Notes: generated from the sequence alone by a model not told the origin. Shown: positions 10,100 to 22,839, numbered from the stretch's first letter. The stretch: 64,000 bases of DNA from Cenococcum geophilum 1.58 (GCA_001692895.1 KV748278.1:124001-188000); one strand, 5' to 3'. Program-made: numbers and translations.

Positions 10100-13000
10100 T
10101 CTCAAAACCTTATATAACTAAGAAATTTCTAGGGCGTTCTTATCCTTATATTCTTCTAGTAGCTTCTTATCTTTATTATACTAGCATTCTATCCACTCGT
10201 CTAGGTACTTTAGCGGTCCGGGTTTATTAGGGTAACGGCTATAGAACTCTTAAAGCTTATAGGGATTACCTATAAAGTTCTATATAGGGTACTAAGTGGG
10301 GTCTAGGTTATATCCTTTCCAACTAATATAATACTTTAACGTTCCCTTTATAAATTTATAGGCTAGTATTTCTTTAATTTCCTATTTATTATTGCCATTA
10401 ACTTAAATTAGTAGGGGAGGTTTATTCTTTTATCCGGGCAGTAGGTTATTTATAGCTTTNTATAGCTTATNNNNTAAGAAGATANGGTNAACTTTAATTA
10501 AGTTTAGGAGCTTAACCTTATACAAGTTGCCTACTTTATTAAGAATCTTATACAGTCCTATTATTTTATAGTCCAGCTTATAGCTAGGCCGTTCTATCTT
10601 TTAGTTCTTTATTATAATCTAAACTATATCGCCTATAGTAAAGTTAGGCTCCCGCCTATACTTATTCGCCTACTATTTTATTAATTTCTGGGCCTTTTCT
10701 AGGTTCGTATAGGCTACTTTCTAGACTTCTTCTAAGCGCTTAGCGTACTACTAGGCTTCCTTATAAGATAGTTTTTCGCGTATAGTCTAGGGCCCTTTTA
10801 GTCTTTCTTAGTTAAAGCTTATATAGGGGAGGTAACCTATTTCTAGTTAAATAGGGGCAAATCTGGTAGAGTTATGGGGTAGGGTTGCTTAGGCGTAGTC
10901 TATTAAGGGCAATAGTTCGGCCTAGTTATCCTAAAAGTAGTGAATAAAAGGCCGGAGTCTCTAGTCCAAGTATTAATTTATAATCTCCATTTAACCGTCT
11001 ATCTGGGGGTAATATACCATAAAAAGCTTTAGCTTAATACCTAGGATCCGGGTGAACTTATTCTAAAAGGCTGATATAAACTACGGCCTATAGTCGGATA
11101 TAATAGTGTCTAATAGTCCGTAAATTTAGTAGACGTAGTAGATATATAGTTGGGCCGCCTCTTTAGCATCAATATTTTTATAATAGGGAATTAAGAACAA
11201 GCGCTTACTAAAGCGGTTAACCAGGATTATAACTATATTATATCCGTTACGGTTTAGAGGTAGCTTATAAAAGTCTATAGAGATATATTACCAGGGGCGG
11301 TCGGGTATTAGGAGGGGTTTTAATAGTCCTAGGGTCTTATCTTATGGAATTATAGACCTATAGCAGTTATTGCAGTTCCGTATATAGCGGTTAATATCTA
11401 TAATTATTCCGGGCCAGTAGTAGCGGTCGCCAATAATCCTGCAGGTCTTATTTTTTCTAGGGTAGGCCGTAGAGACCTAGGTATATGCTTTAGTAATAAG
11501 CCAAGTCCGCAAGTTCTATTCCTCTACTACTACTAGCCATTCGCGGTACTTAAGCAGTCCACTTTTAAGGGACCATAGGCTAGAAACGTTCTTTGCCTTT
11601 TTACGGTACTTCTATAGAGAAGGGGCCGTACGGTTTACCTATAGTAGTTTATTAATAAGGTCTAGTTCCATAGAGTTAACCGGGCATATCTTAGCATTTA
11701 AAGAGTCTATATTTAGTTTTGCCCGTATCCAGAGGTTAAGGTACTCTAGTTATAGTAGCGCTTAGGTTTATAATAAGATCTTTACGGCTATCTGGTTATT
11801 TATGTCCTATTTACGCCTTATAAGAGCGTCCGCACGGTTAGTGGCGCCTAGCCTATATATAATTAGAAAGTTAAACTAAGATAGGGTGTCCGCCTAGCGC
11901 GCCTATTAGGCCGTAAGGGCCTTTATTATTATAAAATATTCTAAGGCCTTATGATCGGAAACTACCTAGATAGACTTAGGGGTGTCTTCTAGTTAGGCTC
12001 GCTAGTGCTAAAAGCTAGAGATAATAGCTAGCATTTCTTTGTCGTAAATTGGGTAGTTTAGCTTAGCATTTACTATAGTCTTTAAATAGTAAGTAACAGG
12101 GTGCTATTTTCCGTCTATCTACTTTTGGGAGTAAACGCCAGCTATAACACTATCTAAGGCATCGGTTTTTAGCATTAAGGGCCGTTTTAGGTTAAAGTAG
12201 GTAAGTAAGGGAGCAGAGACCAGTTATTTCTTAAGCTTATTAAAGGCCTGCCTATATATAGTATTAAAGTAAAAGGGCCGGTCCTTGTGGGTAAGTAGGC
12301 TTAGTGGCTAGGTAATTTTACTATAGTTCCTAATAAAGCGTTAGTAGAAGTTATAGAACCCTAAGAATAACTATACCCCCTTTACGGTCTTTAGGGGTAC
12401 CTATTAGTTAATTACAGCTATCTTTTCTAGGTCTACCTTAATCCCGTTTATACTAATAATAAACCCTAAGTACTTTATATACTTAATACTAAATTCTAAC
12501 TTCTTAATATTGGCTTAGAGGCTAGCTTTTTAAAGCCGTTATAGGACTTTATAGATATACTCTTTATATTCCAGCCTATTTTTAAAGTAGATTATAATAT
12601 TATCTAGGTATACGGTACAGAAGTTATCAAGGTAGTTAAATAGTATATTATTTATGTATCGTTAGTATGTAGCTAGTCCGTTAGTTAGTCTAAAAGGCAG
12701 TACTTTATATTTATACGTTCCATAATAGGTCTAAAATATAGTAAGGTCTTCTAATTTAGGGTTTATCCTAATTTAGTGAAAAGCCTAGCGGATATTAAGC
12801 TTCGTAAAGATCTTAGCTCTACTTATTTAGGCTAAAGTCTTATTAAGTAAAGGCAGTAGGTAGCGGTCTTTAAGGGTTAAATTATTAAGCTTATAGTAGT
12901 TAATATAGAAACAAAGTCCTCTATTTAGCTTTTTAATAAAGAGAATAGGTAAGTTAAAAGGGGCTTAACTAGGCTTAATAAAGCCCTTATCTAGGTTATT

Positions 13001-14200
13001 AATAAGATACTGCTTTATGGCCTATAATTCGGCAGTAGATTACTATTAGAGGGGGCTATAGCTAAGGGTAACCACCTTATCCGGCTCAATTTTAATCTTA
13101 TAGTTATATAGTTGGTAAGGCGGGAGTATATTAGACGCTGCTTTAGAGAAGATATCTTTAAATTTCTAGTATTAATGGGGCAGTTTCTATTCTACTAGCT
13201 CCTTATCTATAAGCTCGCCTTTCTCTTAGGCTAGGGCTTCTTTTTCTTTAATTCTTTAATTAATTTTATATAAGCTAGTTATAAAGGCAACGGTATTAGG
13301 CTAAACTAGGTTCTAGTAGAATCCTATAGCGCTAATACAGCAGATATTAACTAGTGGGAGGTCCGCGGGTTTCTTTACAGATATTTATTAGGCCGTATTT
13401 TACGGTATAGGGTTTATAGTCTTCCTTAGCTTACATTCCATTTTCCGTAAGTTATCCTTCTAGTTTATTAGTTTAGTATATCGTCTAATGTCCCTAGTCT
13501 TCCTTTATAGCTACGTAAGGCCTAAGTTCTCTATTAGGGACTTAGCTAAGCCACTACTAACTTCCTAAGTCTTTAGTGCGGGTGGTGTGACATAGGTAGT
13601 CTAGGGGCGGCGTAATATACAGATCCGTTGCGGATTAAGCTATATATCCTTCTTAAAAGCCTAGTCCCTACGCGTCGCATTAGCCTAGTAAATAGTGTTT
13701 ATCTATGGCTGTATAAGGTTTTCCATTATAATACTAATCTCTTTTATAAAGAAAGGTGTTAAGGGTATAGTTTCGGGCTAGATAAGCTGCCTATTCCGTA
13801 CGTTAAGCTATAAGCCTAAATAGGCTAGCTATTTTCTCCCTAAGATTATATTATAGCTTCTAAGGTCCGTAATAAGGAAGGGAATGTTATACTACCTTCG
13901 TCCGTTAACGCGGAGGTAGATCTATAGGATAGTTATAATAGGTAGCCCTATCTGTCCATTATAACCGCAAATAGGGATTAGTTTAGGCAGTTCTTTAAGG
14001 GGTACATTTAAAAAGTTAGCCAGTTTTACAGTATAGTTTATATTAATTAAGGTAAAGGCATTTGCTCCTAAGTTAGCTAAAGCAGAGGTTAAAACTTAAT
14101 ATCCATTATAAAATAAAGTATAAGGGATAGTATAGCTTTTTCTACTAACTAGCTAACCTAGATTGATATATAATATATCGATCCCTTTTAACCCTAAAGA
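10100..14200 (-). pseudogene. pol: gypsy-1 pol (RT, RNase H, integrase, chromodomain)
   Basis: In order on the minus strand: a protease region near 13800-14000; reverse transcriptase with the catalytic box read as YLDN at 12599..12610 (family YLDD, second Asp lost); RNase H near 12000; integrase with ISMDF, SDYRPQF and PQIDGQ segments (11350-10900), representing the first Asp, the second Asp and the region just before the Glu of the DDE core. It ends in a chromodomain (YYIS-KGYNLDPT-YP, 10240..10350). Trp and Gln positions are often TAG/TAA. It is a relic that cannot make a working enzyme. Confidence 0.9.
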
Positions 14201-15315
14201 GGAGTCTTCCTCTAGGGTTCCTCTTTTTTTAGCTCTATACTATCCTCCTAAATTAATAAGACCTTATTTATCTTTACCTTTATTAGGCAGTTCCTTATAG
14301 GGTAGCCTATTTAACCATTTAAAAAGTAAGCTCCTTAATTACTAAGGGCCTATATTTAGGGGTCGCTATATATAGGCCGTGTATACACCGGGCCCGTAGT
14401 AGGGGTAGCTACGCGGCTAGCTGCTAGGTTAACTATAGGAGTTGCCAATTATACTAGGGCACTATAGGCCGTACTTATAGTACTTATAGCCTAGGTTATA
14501 AGGTTTCTAGTTTTTAGCTAATTAGCGCGTGCCTTAATTTAATAGAGGCCTTAGTTAATAGCTAGGCAATAGTCTATAAGTTTCTTTAACGTCTATGCCA
14601 TAGTATAAGCTGGCAATACGGCCCGCTATAGGTCTAGGGTAAGCTTATTAAAGAGGTCTAGTAATAGGTCTTCCTAGGGGATCTAGGCCTATCCGGCCAG
14701 GTATAGAAAGCAGGTTTAAAAGGCTAAAAAGGTCTCCATTGTTTTTATATTTAGGCTTTTATAGCTAAGGCGGGTGTTTTATACTTTAAAAGGGTCTTTA
14801 TAAATAAAAGATAAGTATTTAATTATTTCTTCTTTAGAGATAAAGGGGTCTACTAAGTCTTTAGTATATTGCGGGCGTAAATACATCTAGGCATCTCCGC
14901 TAGTACGGCTAAAGACGTAGGCCATTCTAGCTTAGGCGTTAGGGAAGTAGTCTATATTAACTTTAAGCTTATCCCGTAATTAAAGCTTTTAATTATTAAA
15001 TATAGGGTCGGTTCCATCTATAAGTAGTAGGGGGTCCGCAACCTTTACTAACCGCTTTAGTGCTATATAGGCCTTAGTAGATCTATTAAGGTACTAGGAT
15101 AGGGCCTAAAGGACTATAATAAGTCTTTAGTTATCTAATAATAACTTATTATTAGATATAGGGGTATCTCTAGCTTTAAGCAGCTCTTATAGTTATTTAA
15201 TTTTAGTATTAGCAGCTATAAGCTCCGCCTAGGGGGTTAAAATGTTAATTATTTCCTTATCTAAAGTATTTAAGGGTCCTATAGCTACTTTACCTACTAC
15301 TATATTTCATAGCAT
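14200..15315 (-). pseudogene. gag: gypsy-1 gag
   Basis: The minus strand reads as a retrotransposon Gag: a segment around METFLAFQT-FLYLAGQAQI (near 14740-14670), then LDLFNKLTLDLQRAV, then a degenerate zinc-knuckle-like segment (GQIGYPIRNC, about 14290..14320) in which the His is read as Tyr (CAC to TAC). Stops are of RIP type. Confidence 0.75.
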
Positions 15316-15540
15316 AGTAGTAAGGGTGTTAGGTAATTCTAGGTAATTTCTTTAGGGGTTCTAGTCTATGCGTGTCTTATAGGTCCTTTCCTTAGGGTTC
15401 TGTTCTTTTCTTTTAGGTCCTATCCTTATGGTCCTAGTAATATCCTTAGGGTCCTATTCTATATTCTTATCCTATTTATAGTCTTATAAATATATTTAAG
15501 TTCCTTCTTAAAAAGAAAGAGTAGAGTAAGCTTTAGATAA

Positions 15541-15758
15541 TATTAGCGACTTAGTTAATTAAGGCATAGGTACGGTAAAGGGGACGCGTAAGCCTATATA
15601 ATTAAATTGTCTATAAACGAGAATCTAAAGCTAGGGAAAGGAAAGGAGAAGAAGAGTAGCACCGTTTAATGTTTTATAAGATCTTCGCGTCACGTAACCG
15701 CAATATGCGGCAATCTATGGCAACTTGCCGGTGCGAAGATCTGCTAAGTGCCGAAACA
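15541..15758 (-). repeat. gypsy-1 5' LTR
   Basis: Partner of 9774..9991. The same inverted repeat stands at 15679..15742. On the minus strand the LTR opens TGTTTCGGCAC and the gag leader follows leftwards from 15540. Confidence 0.9.
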
Positions 15759-15824
15759 CACTACACATATTGACAAATGCCAATATTTTATTGGCTGACA
15801 TTTCGCTTATTAAAAACCTCACTA

Positions 15825-16006
15825 ATATATAAATCCCTAATTTTTATATATAACCTTTTATATAAAACCGTAAAATAGCCTATTTCTATATTAAACGCGC
15901 CTTATTCTCTATATAACGTTCCTATTATTAGTTAGTAAGTTAAAGCTAACGTTGTCTTACTATTTACCCTATCTTAATACGTTTCCTAGTGTTATAGTGC
16001 CTTATA
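15825..16006 (+). repeat. Inner part of the left TIR of the Tc1-like element
   Basis: Continues the terminus begun at 8113..8148. It matches the minus strand of about 39638..39825 with only C/T or G/A differences. Similarity ends near 16006, so the first codons of the transposase frame lie inside the inverted repeat. Confidence 0.8.
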
Positions 16007-16512
16007 TTAACCCTACTTATTACGCGGATATAGTCCGTCTACTTAAATTAGGTTAGCGGCTAGATACTATTATAGAATAGCTATATATTAGTTAAGCTAT
16101 TATATATAGAATTAAACAGTACCTTCTATAATATAGCTAGCCTATTAGGCCTTATATATAAAAGGCTAGCCAGCTAGCGGCATTAATAAGAGCTAATAAA
16201 GAGGCCCTCTTTAAACTCCTACTTTACGACGGTTAGAAATACCTAGATAAAATTTAGTACTAGCTCTATTATAAACGTAATCTTAACGTTTCTTATACTA
16301 TAGTATACCATATTTTAAAAAAGGAAGTGTAGTTAAGGAAGGCAATTAGGCGTATAGCGTAAGGCCGTAACTTATAGTTAAGGGAGCTCTATTATAATAA
16401 TATAAGGCGGTTTCTAGTAGATATTGTAGTATTCCTTAATAAGGCTATTTTTAACAAAAAGACTAGCTGGTAGATAAAAGGGTGTAATAGGGCTAGCCTA
16501 GTTATAGTAGGA
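15940..16512 (+). pseudogene. Tc1/mariner-like transposase, N-terminal half
   Basis: The plus-strand frame shows a helix-turn-helix region (ADIVRLLKLG-RLDTIIE-LYIS), a basic linker and the first catalytic block VVFLNKAIFNKKTSW, where the family has an Asp-Glu pair (here LN-K, consistent with RIP changes). The frame is lost at about 16512, where foreign sequence begins. The rest of the gene is found 20 kb away at 36785..37390. The enzyme class cuts and pastes DNA at TA sites through a DDE/D active site. About five in-frame stops make it inactive. Confidence 0.8.
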
Positions 16513-16662
16513 ATATCTTAGTGAAACACTTAACAGATAAATACTAACGCTTTAACTAAATTCTGCTAAATTCTGCTAGCTTAATTAACTTCTACTAAGT
16601 TCTACCAGATCTATTAAATTTTACTAAAGTTAGTTAAAGACTACGTATATATATACGCACGT
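16513..16662. other. Sequence between the broken transposase and gypsy-2
   Basis: Contains a short repeated motif (taaattctgctaaattctgc, then ttctactaagttctacc variants). With 36618..36784 it forms the immediate target of gypsy-2. It is not part of the transposase frame and may be another small insertion. Confidence 0.4.
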
Positions 16663-16778
16663 TATTATAAACGCTTTAAGTAAGATATTATAACTACTTG
16701 GAGAGGAGTTAAAAAAAGCTAGTTAGTTAATATAAGCACGGTTTAGGATAGAGCCGATAGAGCTATATAACGAGGAAT

Positions 16779-16965
16779 TGTCACAAAACTCGTATTAAGC
16801 TGTTCATTGATAAAATGGGTTAATTAATTAATAATCTTGTCTTAAAGTTAATTTTTTTTATAACCTAGGGCCCTCGAGCTACGATAAAGAGATTTACAAT
16901 ATAGGTGCCCCGTGCACGTAACTCGTGCACGGTCTACGCCACTAGAGAATACAGATTATCTAATA
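16779..16965 (-). repeat. copia 3' LTR
   Basis: 187 bp, with a GC-rich block (gtgccccgtgcacg) that is a short palindrome around cgtgcacg. It matches 22305..22491 with C/T and G/A differences. Confidence 0.92.
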
Positions 16966-16979
16966 CACCCCCTTAGCTT

Positions 16980-19900
16980 CAACCTGGTCGAGGACGAAGC
17001 TAACTACCTTCTCATGTCCGTTAATGCGTTAAATAAACCATAATCTTATCTAAATCCTTCCATCTCACCCTAACCTTCTCCCGTAGGTCCTCTAGTTGCT
17101 TCTCCTTATTTAGCCGCTCCTTAATATCTACTATTCCAATTATATTAACGAAGCTTTAAAACCTCTGCTTGGGCAGGGCCTTTATAAGTCCATCGGCGAT
17201 TATCTCCTTCGTTACTATCCATCGAAATAGTACTCGTCTCCTTACATATTCCTAACGTAGCTAGTGTTAATAGATGTTAACGTGTTAGAGCTTCGTAATT
17301 AGTTTTACTGTGTCTTTTATAATTAGTTAGAGTGTCTAGGTGTTGTTATAGTTAATAATTAAGGGCTTATTTAGCTATAACGTTATTACTTTAAATAGCC
17401 TACTAATAAAGATAGCTTCCTTTACTATTTAAGATAGGGCTAACAACTCGGCTTCTATGCTCGACGTTATTACTATATCCTGCTTATTCGCTCTCTATGC
17501 AATCGGTCCCCTAAATAGCTTTATAATATATCCTTATAAGCTCTTTCTATTAACGAAGTTATTTGTAAATAATACATCGCCAGCACAGATAAATGATTGC
17601 GCTTTACCTCTACCGTCTCCGTCGTCTTAACCTTTATCACTTATATCTCTCCCTCTACCGTTTATTCCTTTTGTATCTCTTCTATAGTAAATTACTCTGC
17701 CCCTCGTGCTATATAGGTATTAAATAACTTTATCTACCGCTTAATAGTACTTCTAGCTAGGGTCCTAATTAAACCTTACTAGCTGTAATACTGCAAAAGC
17801 AATATCCGGACGCGTTATAGTAGCTATATAAAGTATTAAACCCATTTTTCTTTAATATAGCATCGTAGAAGCTGCTTCTCTTAGTAGGGACTTAGGACGG
17901 ACTAGTAGGTCTATATTAGGGGTCGGAAGCGTTAGACAGATTAATCGGTAATTAGTAGGGAGGAGTTCAGATTCTGCTATAGGAGTATCTAGAAAACGCC
18001 CTATAAAATCTATCTTATACTAGTTAGCTATCTTCTTAATATAGGCTTCCTAGGATAGCTATAGGAGCCTCTAGCTATAATTGCGTAGTATATAGATTTC
18101 TAGGAACCATTTTAGCTCGCTAAGAATACTTATCTAGTATTCCTTACTTAGCTCCTTAATCGCTTCTTAAGCTTTCTTTTCGTCTGTCTTATGGTAGTAG
18201 AAGATAATATCGTCGACATAGAAGAAGACAACTATTCTACCTTTTAGCATAATATATGGCTCCTAGGGTACCTCTTTAAAACCCAATTCTATTAGCGAGC
18301 TCGTGAGATTCTTTTACTATAATAGTGGTAATTGTTGTAGTCCGTAAAGGGCCTTTCTTAAGCGTAGTACTTTATCTATCTTTCCTTTATTAAACCCTAG
18401 CGGTAGCTTTATATAGACGACCTTATCGAGATTGTAATAGACAAACGCATTAACTGTATCTATTTATATCGTCTCCAGGTTAAATTTTATGGTGATTGCT
18501 ATAAGGGTTTAGAAGGTTATACTAGCTAATATAGTAGCTCTTATAGGTAGGTCTCCTAGGGCCTATTGATTTCCGCAGACTATTAAGCGTGCCTTATATT
18601 TCTAGAGAAACCCGTACTTATCCGTCTTATAGATGAAGATTTATATTAAGCTAAGGACCTACTGTCCCCTTGCATACTTCTTATCTATTTCTTAAAATAA
18701 CCTTATTTGATAATAAGATTGAAGGTAGGCTTATTGAGCCTCTTAGAACTGATCTCAAAGAGGGTATATATTAAGGTCTTAGATCGACTAAGGTAACGGA
18801 GGTAAGTTCTTCCTATATAATCTAACATCGCGTATTCTGCCTAATTTTAGCTTGCTGTTGTTAAGTTAACTATTAAAGTTAAACTTTCGTCCTACTAAGA
18901 AGGCGCTATAATAGGCTAACGTAATCCTTTTAGTAATAAAGTCTTTAAACCTATTATTATAGGCTTCCTTAAATAAGTCTTTAACCGAGTCGTTAAACAC
19001 CCCCTAAGTATTAAACCCGTCTCCTTTTTATTAGATAATGTCTTGATTTGGTATATCTGACCTTATAGGGTACTTAACGTAGAAGGTATATAGAGATTCT
19101 TCGTCTTCTTTTATTAGAGGTGGTATATAATATATATCTTTAAGAGCTCTTATAAGCTTAAGATCGGCTAACTTATTAAAGGTTCAAACAGGCTTATCAA
19201 CGTCGTCGTCTTCCTCTTAAATTAACGGTTTAAATACTTCTTTATTATCTTCTAAAAGAACCTTATTCTTGGTTAGGGTATTAGGAAGTTAAATCTTTTT
19301 AATTAGCGTGTCCAATTTAGCGTGTAGGTCCTTTAAGATATCCGTTCGCTTACTATTAAAGAACGTCTTTTTGTCGAAGATAACGTCCCTTGTAGAGATA
19401 ATAATACCTTTATATAGGATCTAGATCCTATAGATATTGGTAGAGTTATAGCCAACGAGGTAGCTGATATGGGCTCGCGGATCTAGCTTACTTAGCTTTT
19501 TCTTCTTTAGCTAGGCGTCTAATGTTATCGCATACGCCCTATAGCCGTAGGCTTTTAGGTACTCTAGTTACGGCTTTCTTAATCTCCTATTAGCTAGGAA
19601 GGTATAGAACCTCTTATATAGCGATTTCCAACCGTTACTTTCCCGTGGCGTTTAATCTTAAAGGTAGACTATATAGTTAACTATCTCGTTCTATAGATTA
19701 TATAGTAGATTGGCAGCAATTCTTATTATATATGCTCTTTTAATAATTACACCCCCTAAGCGTTCGGCGGTACTATTTTATGCTTAAATATATAGCGCCA
19801 AAGGCTTAAATGTAATCCCTTGGGCCTATAGCTATTTAAGAGTTCTTCTTCTCCTAAGCTCGTTATCTAATCTAATAGTGTTAACTTTAAGATTATACCT

Positions 19901-20830
19901 CAGACGAATCCATTAGATAAAATCTTTAAGCACTTATAGTGTCTCCTTCTCCTTGCTATACATCGTTATAAAATACGGGAAGGATCTCCCTAAGAAGGTA
20001 TTATGGATAAGTATAACTCGTACAAATTCGGTATATACTTCTTTAAGGTTAGTCTAGTTAATATAGAGGTTAAGATAGAGTTTATTAATTTTCCGTTTTA
20101 AGAACCTTCTTAAGACCTAACGCTTAATTTTAGCGAGACTGCAATGTTAACATTCCGTTGTCTTTAGGCCTTAAAGCTTAACTCCTAAAGCGTTAAGACC
20201 TAGATAATAAAGGCTTATAGGTCCTAGATAACCTAGACGCAGATACTATAGTTATATATTACCTTTTAAATCTAAACAAACGTTTTTTAATAATATCCGC
20301 TTCTGTCGACAGCGCGTTAGATAGCTGATATTAAATGCGGATTTTAAGTTTCCTAATTAGACCTATTTAATAGTCTATTATTTATAACGTTCTTCTATTT
20401 AATATAGGATTATATTATCCTTTTAAATAAGAAGATTGTTATCTCCTTTATTGTCCTAGTAGTACCTTTATTTTTAAAGTAGATAAAACGACACTAGATT
20501 TATATTAAAGTCTATATAAAAGGTAACGTCCTTAAGATATAGGATTCCCTTACTCTTATCTAGTTTTATAATTTAAATAGTGATATCGCTGTAGCCTAGT
20601 ATAGGGACTTTTAAGCTGCCTATAATGACGTATTCGTATCTTAAAGCTTTCTTAAAATTATAAAAATAAGAGAGGTTATTAAAGATATGGAGAGTGGTTC
20701 CTAAGTTAAGAATAGTCGATAGCTTTAGTAGATGGAGTTAACCGGTATAATACGATTCTAGGAATATCGCATTAGCTTCTCCCTTAATCTTAACTTCCTA
20801 ACTCTTGTCCTATTATTATTAAGCTTTATT
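16980..20830 (-). pseudogene. pol: copia pol (integrase, RT, RNase H)
   Basis: Minus-strand order typical of Ty1/copia: protease and integrase first (about 20700-19000), then reverse transcriptase, then RNase H (about 17500-16980). The RT box YVDDI is intact at 18209..18220, preceded by VVFF and followed by IFYYHKTDEK. A later block reads KIAN-YKIDFIGRFLDTPIA, matching the copia region after the RT core. Many TAA/TAG codons break the frame elsewhere. The survival of both catalytic Asp codons fits their context (GTCGACGAT has no TpG to mutate) and is not evidence of activity. Confidence 0.85.
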
Positions 20831-21913
20831 AATATTTGTTTCCTTAAGCTTAAGTTATTCTACTTAGGCAGCTAGATCCTTATCCTACTTTACCTTTATA
20901 AGCACCCTTTTTATATATATATCTACGGCTTTAAATCCCTTAGGCCTTTTGCACTTAAATAGGTACTAACAGTTAGGAAGAGTATGCCCCCTTATATCGC
21001 ATGCCGGGTATTTAAGGTTCTTTAACCTTTTAGAAAAAGACGTCTCTTCTTTAATTAAATTTATCCCTACCCTTTTTCGGCTATAAGGTAAGCTTTTCCT
21101 TTTCCCTTTTAGACCTTTAGTAGTGGAGGTATCCTTTTTAGATCCTTCTATAAAGTCTATATTAAATACACTCCCTCTTACCGTCATAGGTACGGCTTTA
21201 GAAAGGTTTTGGAATACTTCTTATAGCTCTATTACTACTTTATAGTATCCTAATAAGTAAGCCTTTTTAGTATTATCTGCCTGCTTTATATATAGAACAA
21301 AATAGGTTTCGCTTATAGGTCTTATTATATTTATAAGGTGTATTAGCTAGATCCTATTAGTTATCTATAAAAGATTATACTTCTTAGCCATCTTTATCGC
21401 ATACTCCCATTAGTTAAGCTATTAGGTAATTTTTGCCTACTTAAGACCCCTAAGCAAATCTATATATTATAGCTATACCTTCCTTATTATAAAGTTCCTT
21501 AAGGGCTTAGTGTTTTCTTTTAATTAAGTTAACCATTCCTTAACTATAAGGGAAGGGTCGAGCAGTAGCTTCTTCTAAGTTAATACTATAGATATAATCT
21601 AGGTGCGGATCTATTAAAGATAATCTTCCTATCTTAGGAAATACTTTATATCCTAGTCGTAGTATCGTCTGCTATTCTCATACGCTTTCTATTAATTTGT
21701 CAAGAGCTGTATATATAAGGTTGCATTCTTATTAAAATCTATAACCTTTAGATAAGGTGGTTTTATAAGTAGACCTTCTTAAGGTGCTTTTATGGCTGGG
21801 TTAACGTAGGCCTAAATTTGCTAATTTATAAGGGCTCGGAGCTGCCATAGCCATTATTCCCAGTCTTCTGGCTTATTAAGGATGATTATAGTTAACGAAC
21901 TTAACGGTGGAGT
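20830..21913 (-). pseudogene. gag: copia gag with zinc knuckle
   Basis: Starts near the minus-strand ATG at 21913 (MTPPLSS), followed by NKPEDWEQ and later KVIDFNKNATLYIQL, a typical copia Gag layout. The 3' part is open for 73 codons (20966..21187) and ends in a zinc-knuckle remnant, CDIRGHTLPNC, with KC a few residues later. Gag packages the element RNA into virus-like particles in the cytoplasm. Several RIP-type stops lie between these parts. Confidence 0.75.
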
Positions 21914-21954
21914 CATTTAACTAATAGGAAAAGGAGGAATTAAGATGGTATTTT

Positions 21955-22160
21955 GTCGTTAGGATCGTCCTTATTATCAGGAGCGTCCTTATCGTCAGGA
22001 GCGTCCTTGTTGTTAGGAGCGTCCTTGTCGTCAGGAGCGTCCTTATTATTAGGATCGTCCTTGTCGTTAAGAGCGTCCTTGTCGTCAGGATCGTCCTGCG
22101 ACGATTAAGGTAGAATTTCGTGGAATCTCGTGGAATCTCGTGGAATCTCGTAAAAGACTT
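21955..22160 (-). repeat. 18-bp and 10-bp tandem repeats in the copia leader
   Basis: About eight units of an 18-bp repeat (tcgtcaggagcgtccttg, with T/C variants) at ~21955..22100, then three units of ggaatctcgt at ~22131..22155. They lie between the 5' LTR and the gag start. Open minus-strand frames cross the array, but none joins gag without a stop. Confidence 0.8.
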
Positions 22161-22304
22161 GTCCTGTGACAATTGAGGTAGGATTTCTGTCAGGGTCTGC
22201 GTCCTTAACGATGAGGGGTCAGAGTTTGACGATAAGGTAGAATTTCTTTAAATGATTGAGTAATAGCTAAATAGCTTCTTGAGTCGGCGGACCGGGCTCA
22301 TAAC

Positions 22305-22491
22305 TATTACGAAACTCGTATTAAGCTGTTCATTGATGAAATGGGTTAATTGATTGATAATCTTGTCTTAAGGTTGATTTTTTTTATAACCTGGGGCCCT
22401 CGAGCTACGATGAAGAGATTTATAATGCAGGTGCCCCGTGCACGTGACTCGTGCATAGTCTACGCCACTAGAGAATATAGATTATCTAACA
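22305..22491 (-). repeat. copia 5' LTR
   Basis: Partner of 16779..16965. Immediately inside it on the minus strand lies gttatgagcccggtccgcc, in the position of the primer-binding site; the tRNA was not identified. Confidence 0.92.
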
Positions 22492-22839
22492 GGAATAGTA
22501 ATTAAGGTTATATAACGTAATCTATATAATCTATAGGATCTATATAATCCGCGATAGAGTAGATAAAGTATATATATATTATATATAAGAAGGATTTTAT
22601 AGGAGTACGGTTATGTATTTAAGGACCCTTAATCCCTACTTAGATAGTTCCTTTCTTATAGTAATTCTTAGAATATAATTAGAGTTAATCTATTAGGCAA
22701 CTACTCCACTAGTTATTATTATATTATTAACTTTAATTTATATTACCTATATACCTAGCCTAATAATAAGCCTATTATAGTACTTGCTACAAGGTTCCGT
22801 TATATAATTACTACCTAGTTACGGTATTAAATATAGAAA

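Larger units (their letters stand above)
9774..15758 (-). mobile_element. Ty3/gypsy chromovirus (gypsy-1), 5,985 bp, inside the hAT element
   Basis: Paired 218-bp LTRs (9774..9991 and 15541..15758). The target duplication is tacta (9769..9773) / cacta (15759..15763), differing by one C/T change. A G-rich polypurine tract (minus strand, about 9994..10004) precedes the 3' LTR. Gag and pol read leftwards with a terminal chromodomain. All frames are broken by RIP-type stops. Confidence 0.93.
8157..15824. mobile_element. hAT-like element with 8-bp target duplication
   Basis: The left end CAGTGAGGGTTTTAATA pairs with the right-end complement TAGTGAGGTTTTTAATA. Subterminal AATATTGGCA...TCAATAT motifs recur at both ends. 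The flanks atatatag (8149..8156) and atatataa (15825..15832) form an 8-bp duplication. The matching place in the other terminus of the host Tc1-like element (minus strand near 39815..39825) carries gcatatag only once, so it is an empty site. An 8-bp duplication and a CAGTG end point to hAT. Its own sequence is about 1.68 kb, the rest being gypsy-1. No transposase is recognisable, so it was probably non-autonomous. Confidence 0.75.
16779..22491 (-). mobile_element. Ty1/copia element, 5,713 bp, inside the gypsy-2 LTR
   Basis: Identical-length 187-bp LTRs (16779..16965 and 22305..22491) and a perfect 5-bp target duplication ggaat (16774..16778 and 22492..22496). The LTRs open TGTCAC/TATTAC and close taaca-like. 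Gag-pol reads leftwards on the minus strand. RIP-type stops are present but parts remain readable. Confidence 0.94.

Noticed and set aside
16779-22491. copia as a possibly active element because YVDD is intact
   Set aside because: Many in-frame TAA/TAG codons interrupt gag and pol, and the catalytic box lacks mutable TpG sites, so its survival is expected by chance.
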